A stretch of 64,000 nucleotides of DNA from Rhizobium sp. 2MFCol3.1. GTDB taxonomy: Bacteria > Pseudomonadota > Alphaproteobacteria > Rhizobiales > Rhizobiaceae. Under the pieces are notes generated by a model. It saw only the letters and a list, made by a program, of their open reading frames with translations, was not told the DNA's origin and ran no database searches. Location: positions 54,305 through 118,304 of the forward strand of contig NZ_KB898371.1 of the NCBI RefSeq assembly GCF_000377565.1, in the 5' to 3' direction. The translations under genes were made by a program, and so were the position numbers. Positions 8,939-18,778 of the stretch are shown in pieces (the stretch's first letter is position 1; each line of letters begins with the position of its first letter).

Positions 8939-9069
8939 CCCGCCACGGCACGAAGTCGTCATTCGGCGAAGCCGCGAATTAAGGCTTCTTTAGGCATAAT
9001 CATCTGTTTCCATTATAATTTAGTGGGAAAGCGATCGCTGGAGTACAACGTCAACCTTTGCTGAAGAAT

Positions 9070-10134
9070 ATGCAAAGTCGAAGGCATGATCGCCTTCTTG
9101 CATGGCAGAGGCGGCGAATGTTTTCATCGATTGTACGCGAAGTCAGGTCACGGCTTACTGGACGTCTATCCGCTCGTCCTGATCGCCCCGAGATCGGCGC
9201 CGACGCGTTTTCCGCCGATAAGTCCACCGAACTCGTCCACCTGAAGAAGCTGTTCGATCACTCGTCGCGCGCCGCCCGCATTGGCGTGTGGGAATGCAAT
9301 CTCCCGGACGAGACGCTGGCATGGACCGACATGGTCTACGAGCTGTTCGACCTCCCCATCGGCCACCCGCTCAGCCGCAACGAGACGGTCAAGCTCTATA
9401 CCGAGCGGTCGCGCATCGAGCTGACCATGCTGCGCGATCGGGCCATCAAGGAGCGATCCGGCTTCAGCCTCGACGCCGAGATCATCACGGCCAAGGGCAA
9501 TCACCGCTGGATCCGCATCACCGCCACGGTCGAATGCGAGGGCGACCAGCCGGTCCGCATCTTCGGAATGAAGCAGGACATCACGGCCGAGAAGAAGCTC
9601 TTCGACGAGATCCGCTATCTCGCCGAATTCGATCTCCTGACCAGCCTGCCGAACCGCGTCCAGTTCCAATCCACCTTCGAGAGGCTGTGCACGACCGAAG
9701 TCTCGAAACAGAGCGTGGCCCTGTTCCTCATCGATCTCGATGGCTTCAAGCAGGTCAACGACCGGCTCGGCCACCAGGCCGGAGACCAATGCCTGCGCGT
9801 GGCGGCCAATTGCCTGCGCTCCGTGCTCGGAGGGGCTGAACTCGTGGCGCGCATCGGTGGCGACGAATTCGCGGTGCTCCATCGCTGTGGGTCGAGCGAC
9901 GAGGCGGCCCGCATCGCCAGTTCCATCGTCAGCGCGCTTGCGGCATCCTGCGACGAGGATGGTCGCCATATCGGCATCGGCGGCTCGGTCGGCGTGGCGC
10001 TAGCCGCCGGCTATCTTGCGCCGAAGGACATCTTCGCGGCCGCCGACGGCGCGCTCTACGCCGCCAAGAGCGGAGGCCGCAACCGCTTCAGCGTAGCGCA
10101 TCCGTCGTTTGCGTCGCAGACCCACGCGGCTTAG
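9070..10134 (+). CDS. PAS-GGDEF diguanylate cyclase
   Basis: Likely makes cyclic di-GMP. A PAS domain (about residues 65-185, ending in FGMKQDITAEKK) precedes a GGDEF domain with an intact RIGGDEFAVL active site and the NRVQFQ and DLDGFKQVND substrate motifs. No transmembrane helix is seen, so it is a soluble sensor. The start is uncertain: TTG 9058, ATG 9070 and ATG 9118 are all in frame. ATG 9070, with a GAAG just upstream, is used here. An RxxD inhibitory site is not evident before GGDEF, so product inhibition may be absent. Confidence 0.88.
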   Translation: MQSRRHDRLLAWQRRRMFSSIVREVRSRLTGRLSARPDRPEIGADAFSADKSTELVHLKKLFDHSSRAARIGVWECNLPDETLAWTDMVYELFDLPIGHPLSRNETVKLYTERSRIELTMLRDRAIKERSGFSLDAEIITAKGNHRWIRITATVECEGDQPVRIFGMKQDITAEKKLFDEIRYLAEFDLLTSLPNRVQFQSTFERLCTTEVSKQSVALFLIDLDGFKQVNDRLGHQAGDQCLRVAANCLRSVLGGAELVARIGGDEFAVLHRCGSSDEAARIASSIVSALAASCDEDGRHIGIGGSVGVALAAGYLAPKDIFAAADGALYAAKSGGRNRFSVAHPSFASQTHAA

Positions 10135-10249
10135 GGCACGGGCAATTTTCTCCTGAATGTGTGATCATGCGCGGCTGCTTGTCGCTTTCCACGGCATGCG
10201 CTTTTGGGCTAACAGCTTGGCACCGACATGATCAAACGAGCACCGAGAC

Positions 10250-10780
10250 ATGAGCCATATTCCGCAGATTGACTACGACACCGCTTCCGAGGGGATCCGC
10301 TCGGCCCACGACGAGGAAGTCAGGGTTCGCGGTCGGATGACCAACATGAAGCGGACGCTGCTGCATTCGCCTCAGGCGCATCGCATCTATGCGGAATGGT
10401 TCACGCTGCGCGCCGAGCTGGCCGCGATTAGCGACCGGCCGATCTGGATCTTCTCTCACGCGATTTCGAAAGCCTGCAAATCGAAGATCGCTATCACCTT
10501 CTTCCGCCGCGCGCTGATCAACAACGGCTTCGATCCGGATGCGCTTGAGCTCTCCGAGGAGGAGGTGCTGCTCGACGCGTTCGGCAAGGCGATCGTCGCT
10601 GATTCCAACGCCATCCCGAGTGAGATCTGGGTCGGGTTGAAGCAACGCTACGATGCCAAGACGCTGGTCGATCTTGTCGCCTTCGCCGGCATCATGATCG
10701 CGACCGCCGTCTTCAACAATGTCGTCGAGATCGATTTCGATCCGGAGCTTGAGGCATTCGCCGAGGGCGCCGCTCGATAG
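10250..10780 (+). CDS. AhpD/carboxymuconolactone-decarboxylase-like protein
   Basis: Protein of 176 residues resembling the AhpD-like superfamily (N-terminal RGRMTNMKRTLLHSPQAHRIY and an all-helical remainder). The CxxC redox pair of true AhpD peroxidase reductants is missing; only one cysteine (KACKSK) is seen at the corresponding helix. It may therefore be a non-redox member or have another role. The assignment rests on general pattern recognition, so confidence is moderate. Confidence 0.6.
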   Translation: MSHIPQIDYDTASEGIRSAHDEEVRVRGRMTNMKRTLLHSPQAHRIYAEWFTLRAELAAISDRPIWIFSHAISKACKSKIAITFFRRALINNGFDPDALELSEEEVLLDAFGKAIVADSNAIPSEIWVGLKQRYDAKTLVDLVAFAGIMIATAVFNNVVEIDFDPELEAFAEGAAR

Positions 10781-10805
10781 CGGAGATATCGTTTATCAAG
10801 CGATA

Positions 10806-12284
10806 TCAATCCTGTTCGAGATCTTTCTCGACTTTTCGATCGAGCTCACTCGCAACGAAGACCGCGTGTTCGGTGATCTGTGGCAGGCCCATCAGCTCAC
10901 CGAACGTGCCGCGCGCCAAGGGGCCCGAGATCAGCAATGTCGGATCCGGTCGCCCATCGCCGGCAAGGGCTTCGGATGAGAGATTGCAGGCGATGCCCAG
11001 CCCGGTCGGGTCCAGCTGCAGGTGGCCGAGATCGCGTAGCTTTGCGAGCCACGGCTGACTGTTCAGGATGCCGCCATGGGCCGGGCCGGTCGTTACGACT
11101 ACCGCATCGTAGGCCCGTTCCAGCAGCCCGCCGTTGCGCTGTCGCAGCAAGACCCTGATGTCATCGCCCTCGCGCCTGATGCTCACAACGGAGGCGGCCA
11201 GCACTTCCATGCGGCCGTTGGCGACCGCGCGGTCCAGAACCTCCTCCACCTGCGGCGCGATGCGGAAGCGATGCACGTCCCAGAAGGGGCGAAGGTGGCG
11301 GACGATGCGGCGGCGCTCCGACACAGGCAGCGCCCGCCAGATCGCATGCCCGTGACCGCGCACCTGATCCAGCACCGCATGCCATGTGAGCCCCGCTTGT
11401 TCTGCCTCGCGGATGGTACGGCGGACAAGGCGCAAGAGCTGGGTGGCGCTCTCGACCGGCACCGTCTCGAACGCGCCAAACGAATCCTGCACGACCGCCG
11501 GATGGCCCCGCGATCTCAAGCCACGTCGAGAGATCGACGTCACCGGGCCGCGATGTCCGGTGCTATCGAGCGACGCCACGACATCGGCGGCCGTCAGCCC
11601 GTTGCCGACGACGAGGAGACGATCGTCTGGGCTGATGGCGTCGAGCGCGCCCGGCACGGTGGAATCAGCAACGAACTTCGGATGACCGGCGAGCGCCATC
11701 AACGCTGAAGGCGGGGAGGGCGAGGGGTGGCTTGTCGCGATGACGAGATAGTCGGCAAAGGTCTGGCCGCCCTGGCTGTCTGAGATCCGCCAGAAGGCGC
11801 CGTCGCGCTCGACATCGGTAACGATTGCACGCCGGTGCCTAACGGACCCGGTCTCGACCAGCGGCCGCAGCGCTGATGCCACGTATCGGCCGAACAGCTC
11901 ACGGCGCGGAAAGATCGCCCCGCCTGCGCGGCGTGCGGCGAGGTCGTCGGCGATCGCATCGTTGAGCTCGATCCATTCGAGGAAATCTCCGGGATGCTCC
12001 GGCAGAAGGCTCATTCTGGCTGCCGGCACATTGATACGGTGGGCGGGGTCGTTCGTGTCGTAGGCGAGGCCACGGCCAAGCTCGGCGCGCGGCTCGAAGA
12101 CGGTGATGGCAGGCGGTCGATCCCGCCCCGCGAGCGCCAGGTGATAGGCAACCCCCGCGCCCGAAATGCCGCCGCCGATAATGGCAACCAGCGGCCGGCG
12201 GCGAGCGCCGCTCAGTTCCGCCGGGGAGGGGAAAGTATCGTCGACATTCACGATCTGCGGTCCATTCGGTCTGTTCTGCGGCAT
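10806..12284 (-). CDS. FAD/NAD(P)-binding oxidoreductase (NAD_binding_9 type)
   Basis: Flavoprotein of 492 residues. An FAD-binding GxGxxG motif (VAIIGGGISGAGVAYHLA) lies near residue 35, GRGLAYDT and the INVPAARMSL stretch follow, and a second dinucleotide loop (LLVVGNGLTAADVV) lies near residue 220. The layout is that of the NAD_binding_9 family, whose substrates are mostly unknown. It lies about 100 bases downstream of tauC on the same strand, so it may be a distal member of the taurine operon or a separate unit. Confidence 0.75.
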   Translation of the reverse strand: MPQNRPNGPQIVNVDDTFPSPAELSGARRRPLVAIIGGGISGAGVAYHLALAGRDRPPAITVFEPRAELGRGLAYDTNDPAHRINVPAARMSLLPEHPGDFLEWIELNDAIADDLAARRAGGAIFPRRELFGRYVASALRPLVETGSVRHRRAIVTDVERDGAFWRISDSQGGQTFADYLVIATSHPSPSPPSALMALAGHPKFVADSTVPGALDAISPDDRLLVVGNGLTAADVVASLDSTGHRGPVTSISRRGLRSRGHPAVVQDSFGAFETVPVESATQLLRLVRRTIREAEQAGLTWHAVLDQVRGHGHAIWRALPVSERRRIVRHLRPFWDVHRFRIAPQVEEVLDRAVANGRMEVLAASVVSIRREGDDIRVLLRQRNGGLLERAYDAVVVTTGPAHGGILNSQPWLAKLRDLGHLQLDPTGLGIACNLSSEALAGDGRPDPTLLISGPLARGTFGELMGLPQITEHAVFVASELDRKVEKDLEQD

Positions 12285-12385
12285 CGCAATCTAGGCATCG
12301 GCCGGCCGTCTGGCAACGGCGGCCGAGGCTTGCTCACGGGTAGAGTACCCGATCCCCGCGAAGGGGGGATGAACTGTTGCAGATG

Positions 12386-13240
12386 CTAGCTCTTCCCCTT
12401 CCACGGCACCAGCACGGCTTCCAGGATGCGGATGGCGGCGCTGAAGGAGAAGGCGCAGGCGGCAATGATGCCGATGCCGACGAAGACCACGTCGGTCGCC
12501 AGGAACTGCGACGCCGACATGATCATGTAGCCGATCCCTCGCGTCGAGGCGATCAGCTCGGCGGCGACCAGCGTGCCCCAGCCGATGCCGAGCGCGATCC
12601 TGAGACCGGTCAGGATCTCCGGCAGCGCCGAGGGGAGCACGATGCTGACGAGGATTTGCCAGGGCCGGGCGCCAAGCGAGCGTGCGGCATTGACGCGTTC
12701 GATCGGCAGCGAGCGGACGCCGGCCTGCGCCGAAAGGCAGATAGGCGCGAACATGGCGAGCACCAGGAGCGTCACCTTCGAGGTCTCGCCGATGCCGAGC
12801 CAGATGATCATCAGCGGCAGATAGGCGAGCGGCGGCAGCGGCCAGTAGAATTCGATGGGCGTATCGAGCACGCCCTTGACCCAGCGGTTCAGCCCCATCA
12901 GCAGCCCGACCGGAATGCCGACGACTGTGGCAATCGCGGCGGCGGTGACGATGCGGAACAGGCTCGCGGAAACGTGCTCATAGAGCGAGGCGCCGGCGTA
13001 GCCGTCATTGTAGATCGCGCCCACCTGCGTCCAGACCTCCTGCGGCGTTGGCAGGAAGAGATGCGGCACCAGCGCCAGTTTTGCGACCAGCCACCAGGCG
13101 GTGAGAAGCACGAGTGCTGTCGCGATGCTGATCAGAACGGTCGGCTTTTCGCCGGCGCCGAAGCCCTTCATCTTGACGAGCTTCGGCTGTTCTGCGGGCG
13201 AGCCGATGACGACGCGGCCGGTTTCGGTGAAATCGCTCAT
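12386..13240 (-). CDS. tauC: Taurine/sulfonate ABC transporter permease TauC
   Basis: Inner-membrane permease of 284 residues, BPD_transp_1 family, with six or so hydrophobic segments and the ABC-permease EAA-like loop (AARSLGARPWQILVSIVLPSAL) that contacts the ATPase. It overlaps the end of tauB by four bases (ATGA). With TauA and TauB it would import taurine or other sulfonates as sulfur sources. SsuC is the closest alternative; the TauA-like binding protein decides for taurine. Confidence 0.88.
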   Translation of the reverse strand: MSDFTETGRVVIGSPAEQPKLVKMKGFGAGEKPTVLISIATALVLLTAWWLVAKLALVPHLFLPTPQEVWTQVGAIYNDGYAGASLYEHVSASLFRIVTAAAIATVVGIPVGLLMGLNRWVKGVLDTPIEFYWPLPPLAYLPLMIIWLGIGETSKVTLLVLAMFAPICLSAQAGVRSLPIERVNAARSLGARPWQILVSIVLPSALPEILTGLRIALGIGWGTLVAAELIASTRGIGYMIMSASQFLATDVVFVGIGIIAACAFSFSAAIRILEAVLVPWKGKS

Positions 13241-14028
13241 TCGGCGGCACTCCTCAGCTCTTCCGATCCATGCAGGATGTCGCGGATTTCCTCACGCAGA
13301 TTGGCGAATTCAGGCGATGTCTTCACCGCCCTGGCGTCCCCCGTCTCGGCGAAGCGGCGGACGAAATCGAGGTCGAAGCGGGCGACGATACGGCCCGGGC
13401 GCGGCGACATCACCACGACCTGCGTGCCGAGAAACAGCGCTTCCTCGATCGAGTGGGTGATGAAGAAGATGCGGGTATGCGTCTCCTTCCAGATCGAGAC
13501 CAGCAGCTCCTGCATCTGCTCTCGGGTGAGGCTGTCGAGCGCGCCGAAGGGCTCATCCATCAGCAGAACGGCCGGTTCGGTGGCGAGCGCCCTGGCGATG
13601 CCGACGCGCTGGCGCATGCCGCCGGAGAGTTCATACGGGAAGGCGGCTGCGAAATCCTTGAGGCCGACTACGTGCAGCAATCGTTCGGCGCGCTCGCGGC
13701 GGGCGCTTTTCGGCACGCCGGCGAACTTCAGGCCGAGGGCGACGTTGTCGATCACGGTCTTCCAGGGCAGCAGCGTGTCCTTCTGGAACACGACGCCGCG
13801 ATCCGCACCCGGCGAGGCAACGGGCCGCCCGTCCAGCGTGATCGCGCCTTCCGACAACGGCAGGAAGCCGGCGATGGCGTTGAGCAGGGTGGACTTGCCG
13901 CAGCCGGAAGCGCCGAGCGCGACGACGAAGCTGTTTTCGGGAATGGCGAGCGAGACGCGGTCGAGCGCATGGACCGTTCGGCCGTCTCGTGTCTGGAAAT
14001 AGACGCTCGCGTGGTCGACTTTGAGCAT
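13237..14028 (-). CDS. tauB: Taurine ABC transporter ATP-binding protein TauB
   Basis: ATPase of 263 residues with Walker A (GASGCGKST), signature (LSGGMRQR), Walker B (VLLMDEPFGALD) and switch histidine (FFITHS). The LSGGMRQRVGIARAL block is typical of the TauB/SsuB/NrtD group. It overlaps tauC by four bases. A strong hairpin separates it from tauA upstream, as expected where the binding protein is made in excess. Confidence 0.9.
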   Translation of the reverse strand: MLKVDHASVYFQTRDGRTVHALDRVSLAIPENSFVVALGASGCGKSTLLNAIAGFLPLSEGAITLDGRPVASPGADRGVVFQKDTLLPWKTVIDNVALGLKFAGVPKSARRERAERLLHVVGLKDFAAAFPYELSGGMRQRVGIARALATEPAVLLMDEPFGALDSLTREQMQELLVSIWKETHTRIFFITHSIEEALFLGTQVVVMSPRPGRIVARFDLDFVRRFAETGDARAVKTSPEFANLREEIRDILHGSEELRSAAE

Positions 14029-14051
14029 GTCAGGTCTCTTTGAAAATGAGG

Positions 14052-14077
14052 ACGCTGGCGCGGTGTCGCGCCAGCGT
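14052..14077 (-). terminator. Hairpin between tauA and tauB
   Basis: Perfect 11-bp inverted repeat ACGCTGGCGCG-GTGT-CGCGCCAGCGT with a four-base loop in the tauA-tauB gap and no T-run. It probably stabilises the tauA message and attenuates tauBC. Confidence 0.6.
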
Positions 14078-14093
14078 TTCTGCCGAAGTTGGT

Positions 14094-15107
14094 TTAGTTG
14101 CTTGGATTGGTCAGCGCGTCAGCGGTGACGAAGGCGGCGTAGCTCGGCAGCACTTCGCTGACCTTGCCCTGCTCCTTCAGGAAGGTGGCGGTGTCCTTGA
14201 GGATCTTGGCAGCACCTGCCTTTTCGTCGCCGCCGAGCCATGCATCGGAAGCCTGGACGTCGGGCGTCAGAAGCGTCAGGTTCTTCAGCGCCGCCGCCTG
14301 CTGTTCGGGCGTGCCGCCCAGCGTCTTGGCGAGCAGCTTGGCGTTCTCGCTATCGGCTTCCCAGGCCTTCTTGTCCTTGGCGAAGGAGGCGTAATAGGTG
14401 TTGATGACACCGGCAAAGCCCTTCAGGAATTCAGGGTTTTCATCGGCGAATTTCGAGGCTGCGACCCAGGCGGAGAAGGTCGGCGCGCCCTTGTCGGCGA
14501 CATCCTTCGAGGTGACGAGCACCTTGCCCTTCTTCTTCAGTTCCGTCAGCGCCGGATCCCAGACGAAGCCACCGTCGATATCGCCGCGATTGTAGCTGGC
14601 GACGATTTCAGGCTGCGGGATCGCGAAGACCTGCACGTCCTTCTCGCTGAGGCCGAGCGACTTGATCAGCGCCAGGAGCTGGTAATGATCGGTGGAGACG
14701 GGCGCTGCCGCCAGCTTCTTGCCCTTGAGGTCGTTGAGCGAGTTGATGCCCGAACCGTCGCGGACGACAAGTGCCTCGTCGATGCCCGAGATTGAGGAGA
14801 GGTAGAAGGCCTTGACGGCAAGCCCGCGCGAGGTGGCCGCCGCAAACGGGCTGGAGCCGACATAGCCGACCTGCACGTCGCCCGAGGCGATCGCCGCGAA
14901 GATCTCGGCGCCGGAATTGAACTTGCGGAAATCGATGTCGTAGCCCGTCGCCTTGGCGAACTCACCATTTGCGATCGCCACCGAAGACGGCAGTGCATCC
15001 GTCTGGTAGGCAACGACGACCTTCTTGTCGGCTGCCTTCGCCAAGAACGGCGCTGCCACGGCTGCCACGCCAAGTGTAAGTCCTGCGATAATGCCCTTGA
15101 TATTCAT
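14094..15107 (-). CDS. tauA: Taurine-binding periplasmic protein TauA
   Basis: Secreted binding protein of 337 residues. A Sec signal peptide ending near LAKAADKK is followed by a mature sequence close to TauA throughout: VVVAYQTDALPS, DFRKFNSGAEIFAAIASGDVQ, GYVGSSPFAAA, YNRGDIDGGFVWDPAL and FLKEQGKV. The ATG at 15107 is used, after a GGGGGCG ribosome site; an upstream in-frame ATG would place 27 residues before the signal peptide. It is the first gene of tauABC. The upstream region at about 15180-15240 is AT-rich and probably holds the promoter. Confidence 0.92.
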   Translation of the reverse strand: MNIKGIIAGLTLGVAAVAAPFLAKAADKKVVVAYQTDALPSSVAIANGEFAKATGYDIDFRKFNSGAEIFAAIASGDVQVGYVGSSPFAAATSRGLAVKAFYLSSISGIDEALVVRDGSGINSLNDLKGKKLAAAPVSTDHYQLLALIKSLGLSEKDVQVFAIPQPEIVASYNRGDIDGGFVWDPALTELKKKGKVLVTSKDVADKGAPTFSAWVAASKFADENPEFLKGFAGVINTYYASFAKDKKAWEADSENAKLLAKTLGGTPEQQAAALKNLTLLTPDVQASDAWLGGDEKAGAAKILKDTATFLKEQGKVSEVLPSYAAFVTADALTNPSN

Positions 15108-15284
15108 GTTTCGCCCCCGAATGCCGCGCTTGTGCGTCGGCTCAACTTGTTTCGACGGGAAAACACTACGGCGGGCCATGGGCGGCACACAGATAAAACT
15201 ATCTATTTTATAGAGTATAGCGACAATATTGTTTTGCGTCTGATTTGCCGGGCGGACAATTGCGGCTTGTCGGTGGTTGCCGCG

Positions 15285-15869
15285 TCAGGCGGCATCCATG
15301 GTGATGAGGTAGCAGAGCGCCTGGCCATCCATCTCGAGCGAGATGCCTGCCGCGTCCTGCAGCAACAACGTATCGCCTTCGCCAAGCGACGCCTGGCCGT
15401 CCGCCCAGGTTAGATTAAGCGTGCCGCGATGGCAGAACACCAGCAGCGTGCCGGCCGCGCCGCCGAACGTCACCTCGCCATCGACCACGACGCGCTCGAC
15501 CCGGTGCCACAGCCCACCGCGACGCGTCATGACGTTAAGGTCGGTGATCGGCCCGGATTTGAGCGCCGCGGACACCGCAACGTCAGCGGGGAAGGCGAGG
15601 GGCGCACTTTCCTGCGTCAACAGCAAGGGCGCGCGGCCGTCGATCGCAAGCGACATGCCTTCGCCGTCGAGGATCGACAAGGTCCGGTCGATGCCGGGGA
15701 AAATCGAGAACGGCCCATCGGTTGCGACCGTCGCCATGCTGATCCGCCAATCGAACTCAGAAAGTGCCGCCCCCTCCGGCGAAATCGCAATCTCCACCGT
15801 CTCCCCACCACCGTTCTTCCACGGCATGCGGCGGTAGCTGTTGGCGGTCAGGATTGTGGCGCGGGACAT
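15285..15869 (-). CDS. hutD: HutD family protein
   Basis: Cupin-like protein of 194 residues with the family N-terminus (YRRMPWKNGGGETVEIA) and the FDWRISMATV block. HutD has no firmly established catalytic role; it is thought to help tune histidine catabolism, perhaps by binding a pathway intermediate. It lies downstream of hutU on the same strand, separated by about 170 bases that contain two hairpins, so it may be expressed at a lower level than the enzymes. Confidence 0.88.
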   Translation of the reverse strand: MSRATILTANSYRRMPWKNGGGETVEIAISPEGAALSEFDWRISMATVATDGPFSIFPGIDRTLSILDGEGMSLAIDGRAPLLLTQESAPLAFPADVAVSAALKSGPITDLNVMTRRGGLWHRVERVVVDGEVTFGGAAGTLLVFCHRGTLNLTWADGQASLGEGDTLLLQDAAGISLEMDGQALCYLITMDAA

Positions 15870-15959
15870 GGGATCTTCGGAGGTTGCAAATGGGAGGGGA
15901 GTGGAACGCCGTTCGATGACAAGCCGATCGTAACAGACAAGGAATGAGCGGGGACGTTC

Positions 15960-16028
15960 GAGGCGACGCCGATCGTCGCCTCTCGACCATCCTTCAATAT
16001 CCGGGCCTCATACCATTCTGAGGCCCGG
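15960..16028 (-). terminator. Two hairpins between hutU and hutD
   Basis: A 10-bp perfect stem, CCGGGCCTCA with TGAGGCCCGG (16001-16010 and 16019-16028), lies immediately after hutU. An 8-bp stem, GAGGCGAC with GTCGCCTC (15960-15967 and 15975-15982), follows. There is no T-run, so they are more likely mRNA-stabilising or attenuating elements than full terminators. Confidence 0.5.
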
Positions 16029-16040
16029 TGTCTCGCTCTA

Positions 16041-17729
<1,689 letters not shown>

Positions 17730-17772
17730 TGCGGTTCCCCTTATCCGGGTTGGATGGCTTGTTGTTTCAGGC

Positions 17773-18573
17773 TTATTTCTTGAGGTTCGGCGCGATCGCG
17801 GCGATGCGCTCCAGGATGTCTTTCAGATGGACGCGCAGGCGGTAGGCCTTGGCGGTGTCGTAGGCAAAGGGCGGCTTTTCGGTCTGAAGATGCGTGGATT
17901 GCGCGAGCTCCATCTGGATCGCATGCACGCCGGTCTCTGGCCGTCCGTAATGCCGCGTCGTCCAGCCGCCCTTGAAGCGACCGTTGAGGATGCTGTCGTA
18001 ACCGGTGGCCGAGGCAGTCGCGGCGACAACCGCTTGCTCGATGGCGCCGTCGCAGGTCTTGCCCATGTCGGTGCCGATATTGAAGTCCGGCAGCTTGCCT
18101 TCGAAGAGGAAGGGGATGTGCGAGCGGATCGAGTGGCAGTCGTAGAGGATGGCGACGCCATGGATCGCCTTCACCCGCTCGATCTCAGCTGCAAGCGCCG
18201 CGTGATAGGGAGCGTGGAAATCGCGCAGTCGCTCGGCGATATCGGCTTCGTTGGGTGCGGCGCCATCCTTCCAGATCGACAGGCCGTCGAAATCCGTTTC
18301 AGGCACGAGGCCGGTGGTGTTCTGGCCGGGGTAAAGGCTGGTGCCGGATGGATCGCGGTTGGCGTCGATGACGTAACGGTGGAAGGTGGCGCGTACGGTG
18401 GTCGCGCCATCGATGAGGCCGTCATAGAGATTGTGGATGTGCCAGTCGGTGTCGGCGAGCAGCTTGCCGTTGTCGTTCAGGCGGCCCCAGATGGCAGGCG
18501 GCACGTCGGTGCCGGTGTGGGGGAGGCCGAGGATAAGGGCGGATGTGCCCTGGCGGGTTTCGTGGGTGGTCAT
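17773..18573 (-). CDS. hutG: N-formylglutamate deformylase HutG
   Basis: Amidohydrolase of 266 residues that releases formate from N-formylglutamate to give glutamate, the last step of the five-step route used when HutF is present. Family blocks include LPHTGTDVP, DTDWHIHNLYDG, ILYDCHSIRSHIP and GGWTTRHYG, which hold the metal-binding His and Asp residues. It sits between hutU and hutH. A RIME-like repeat fills the gap to hutH. Confidence 0.93.
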   Translation of the reverse strand: MTTHETRQGTSALILGLPHTGTDVPPAIWGRLNDNGKLLADTDWHIHNLYDGLIDGATTVRATFHRYVIDANRDPSGTSLYPGQNTTGLVPETDFDGLSIWKDGAAPNEADIAERLRDFHAPYHAALAAEIERVKAIHGVAILYDCHSIRSHIPFLFEGKLPDFNIGTDMGKTCDGAIEQAVVAATASATGYDSILNGRFKGGWTTRHYGRPETGVHAIQMELAQSTHLQTEKPPFAYDTAKAYRLRVHLKDILERIAAIAPNLKK

Positions 18574-18606
18574 GGGTTGAATGCTCCACGGGTTGCGGGT
18601 GAGTTA

Positions 18607-18754
18607 CCCCCCTCTGTCCTGCCGGACATCTCCCCCACAAGGGGGGAAGTCGACTCTTTGTTGTCGCCTTGCAGAACGGTTGACTTTGGAGCGAGCGGGT
18701 AAGTCCAGCCAATCTCCCCACCTGTGGGGGAGATTCCCGGCAGGGCAGAGGGGG
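18607..18754. repeat. RIME-like intergenic palindrome, copy 1
   Basis: Element of 148 bp that begins CCCCCCTCTGTCCTGCCGG and ends in the near-complement (CCCGGCAGGGCAGAGGGGG), with further internal stems (CTCCCCCACAAGGGGGG and CCCCACCTGTGGGG). It shares its ends and spacing with the copy at 23886. The layout fits the Rhizobium-specific intergenic mosaic element RIME1; that name is assigned from memory of the family. It lies between hutH and hutG and could form a large RNA hairpin in the hut transcript. Confidence 0.75.
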
Positions 18755-18778
18755 ACGCAACGAGTGCCGACATCACCA

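Noticed and set aside
10250..10780. True AhpD alkylhydroperoxide reductase
   Set aside because: The CxxC redox motif is missing, so only AhpD-like fold membership is claimed.
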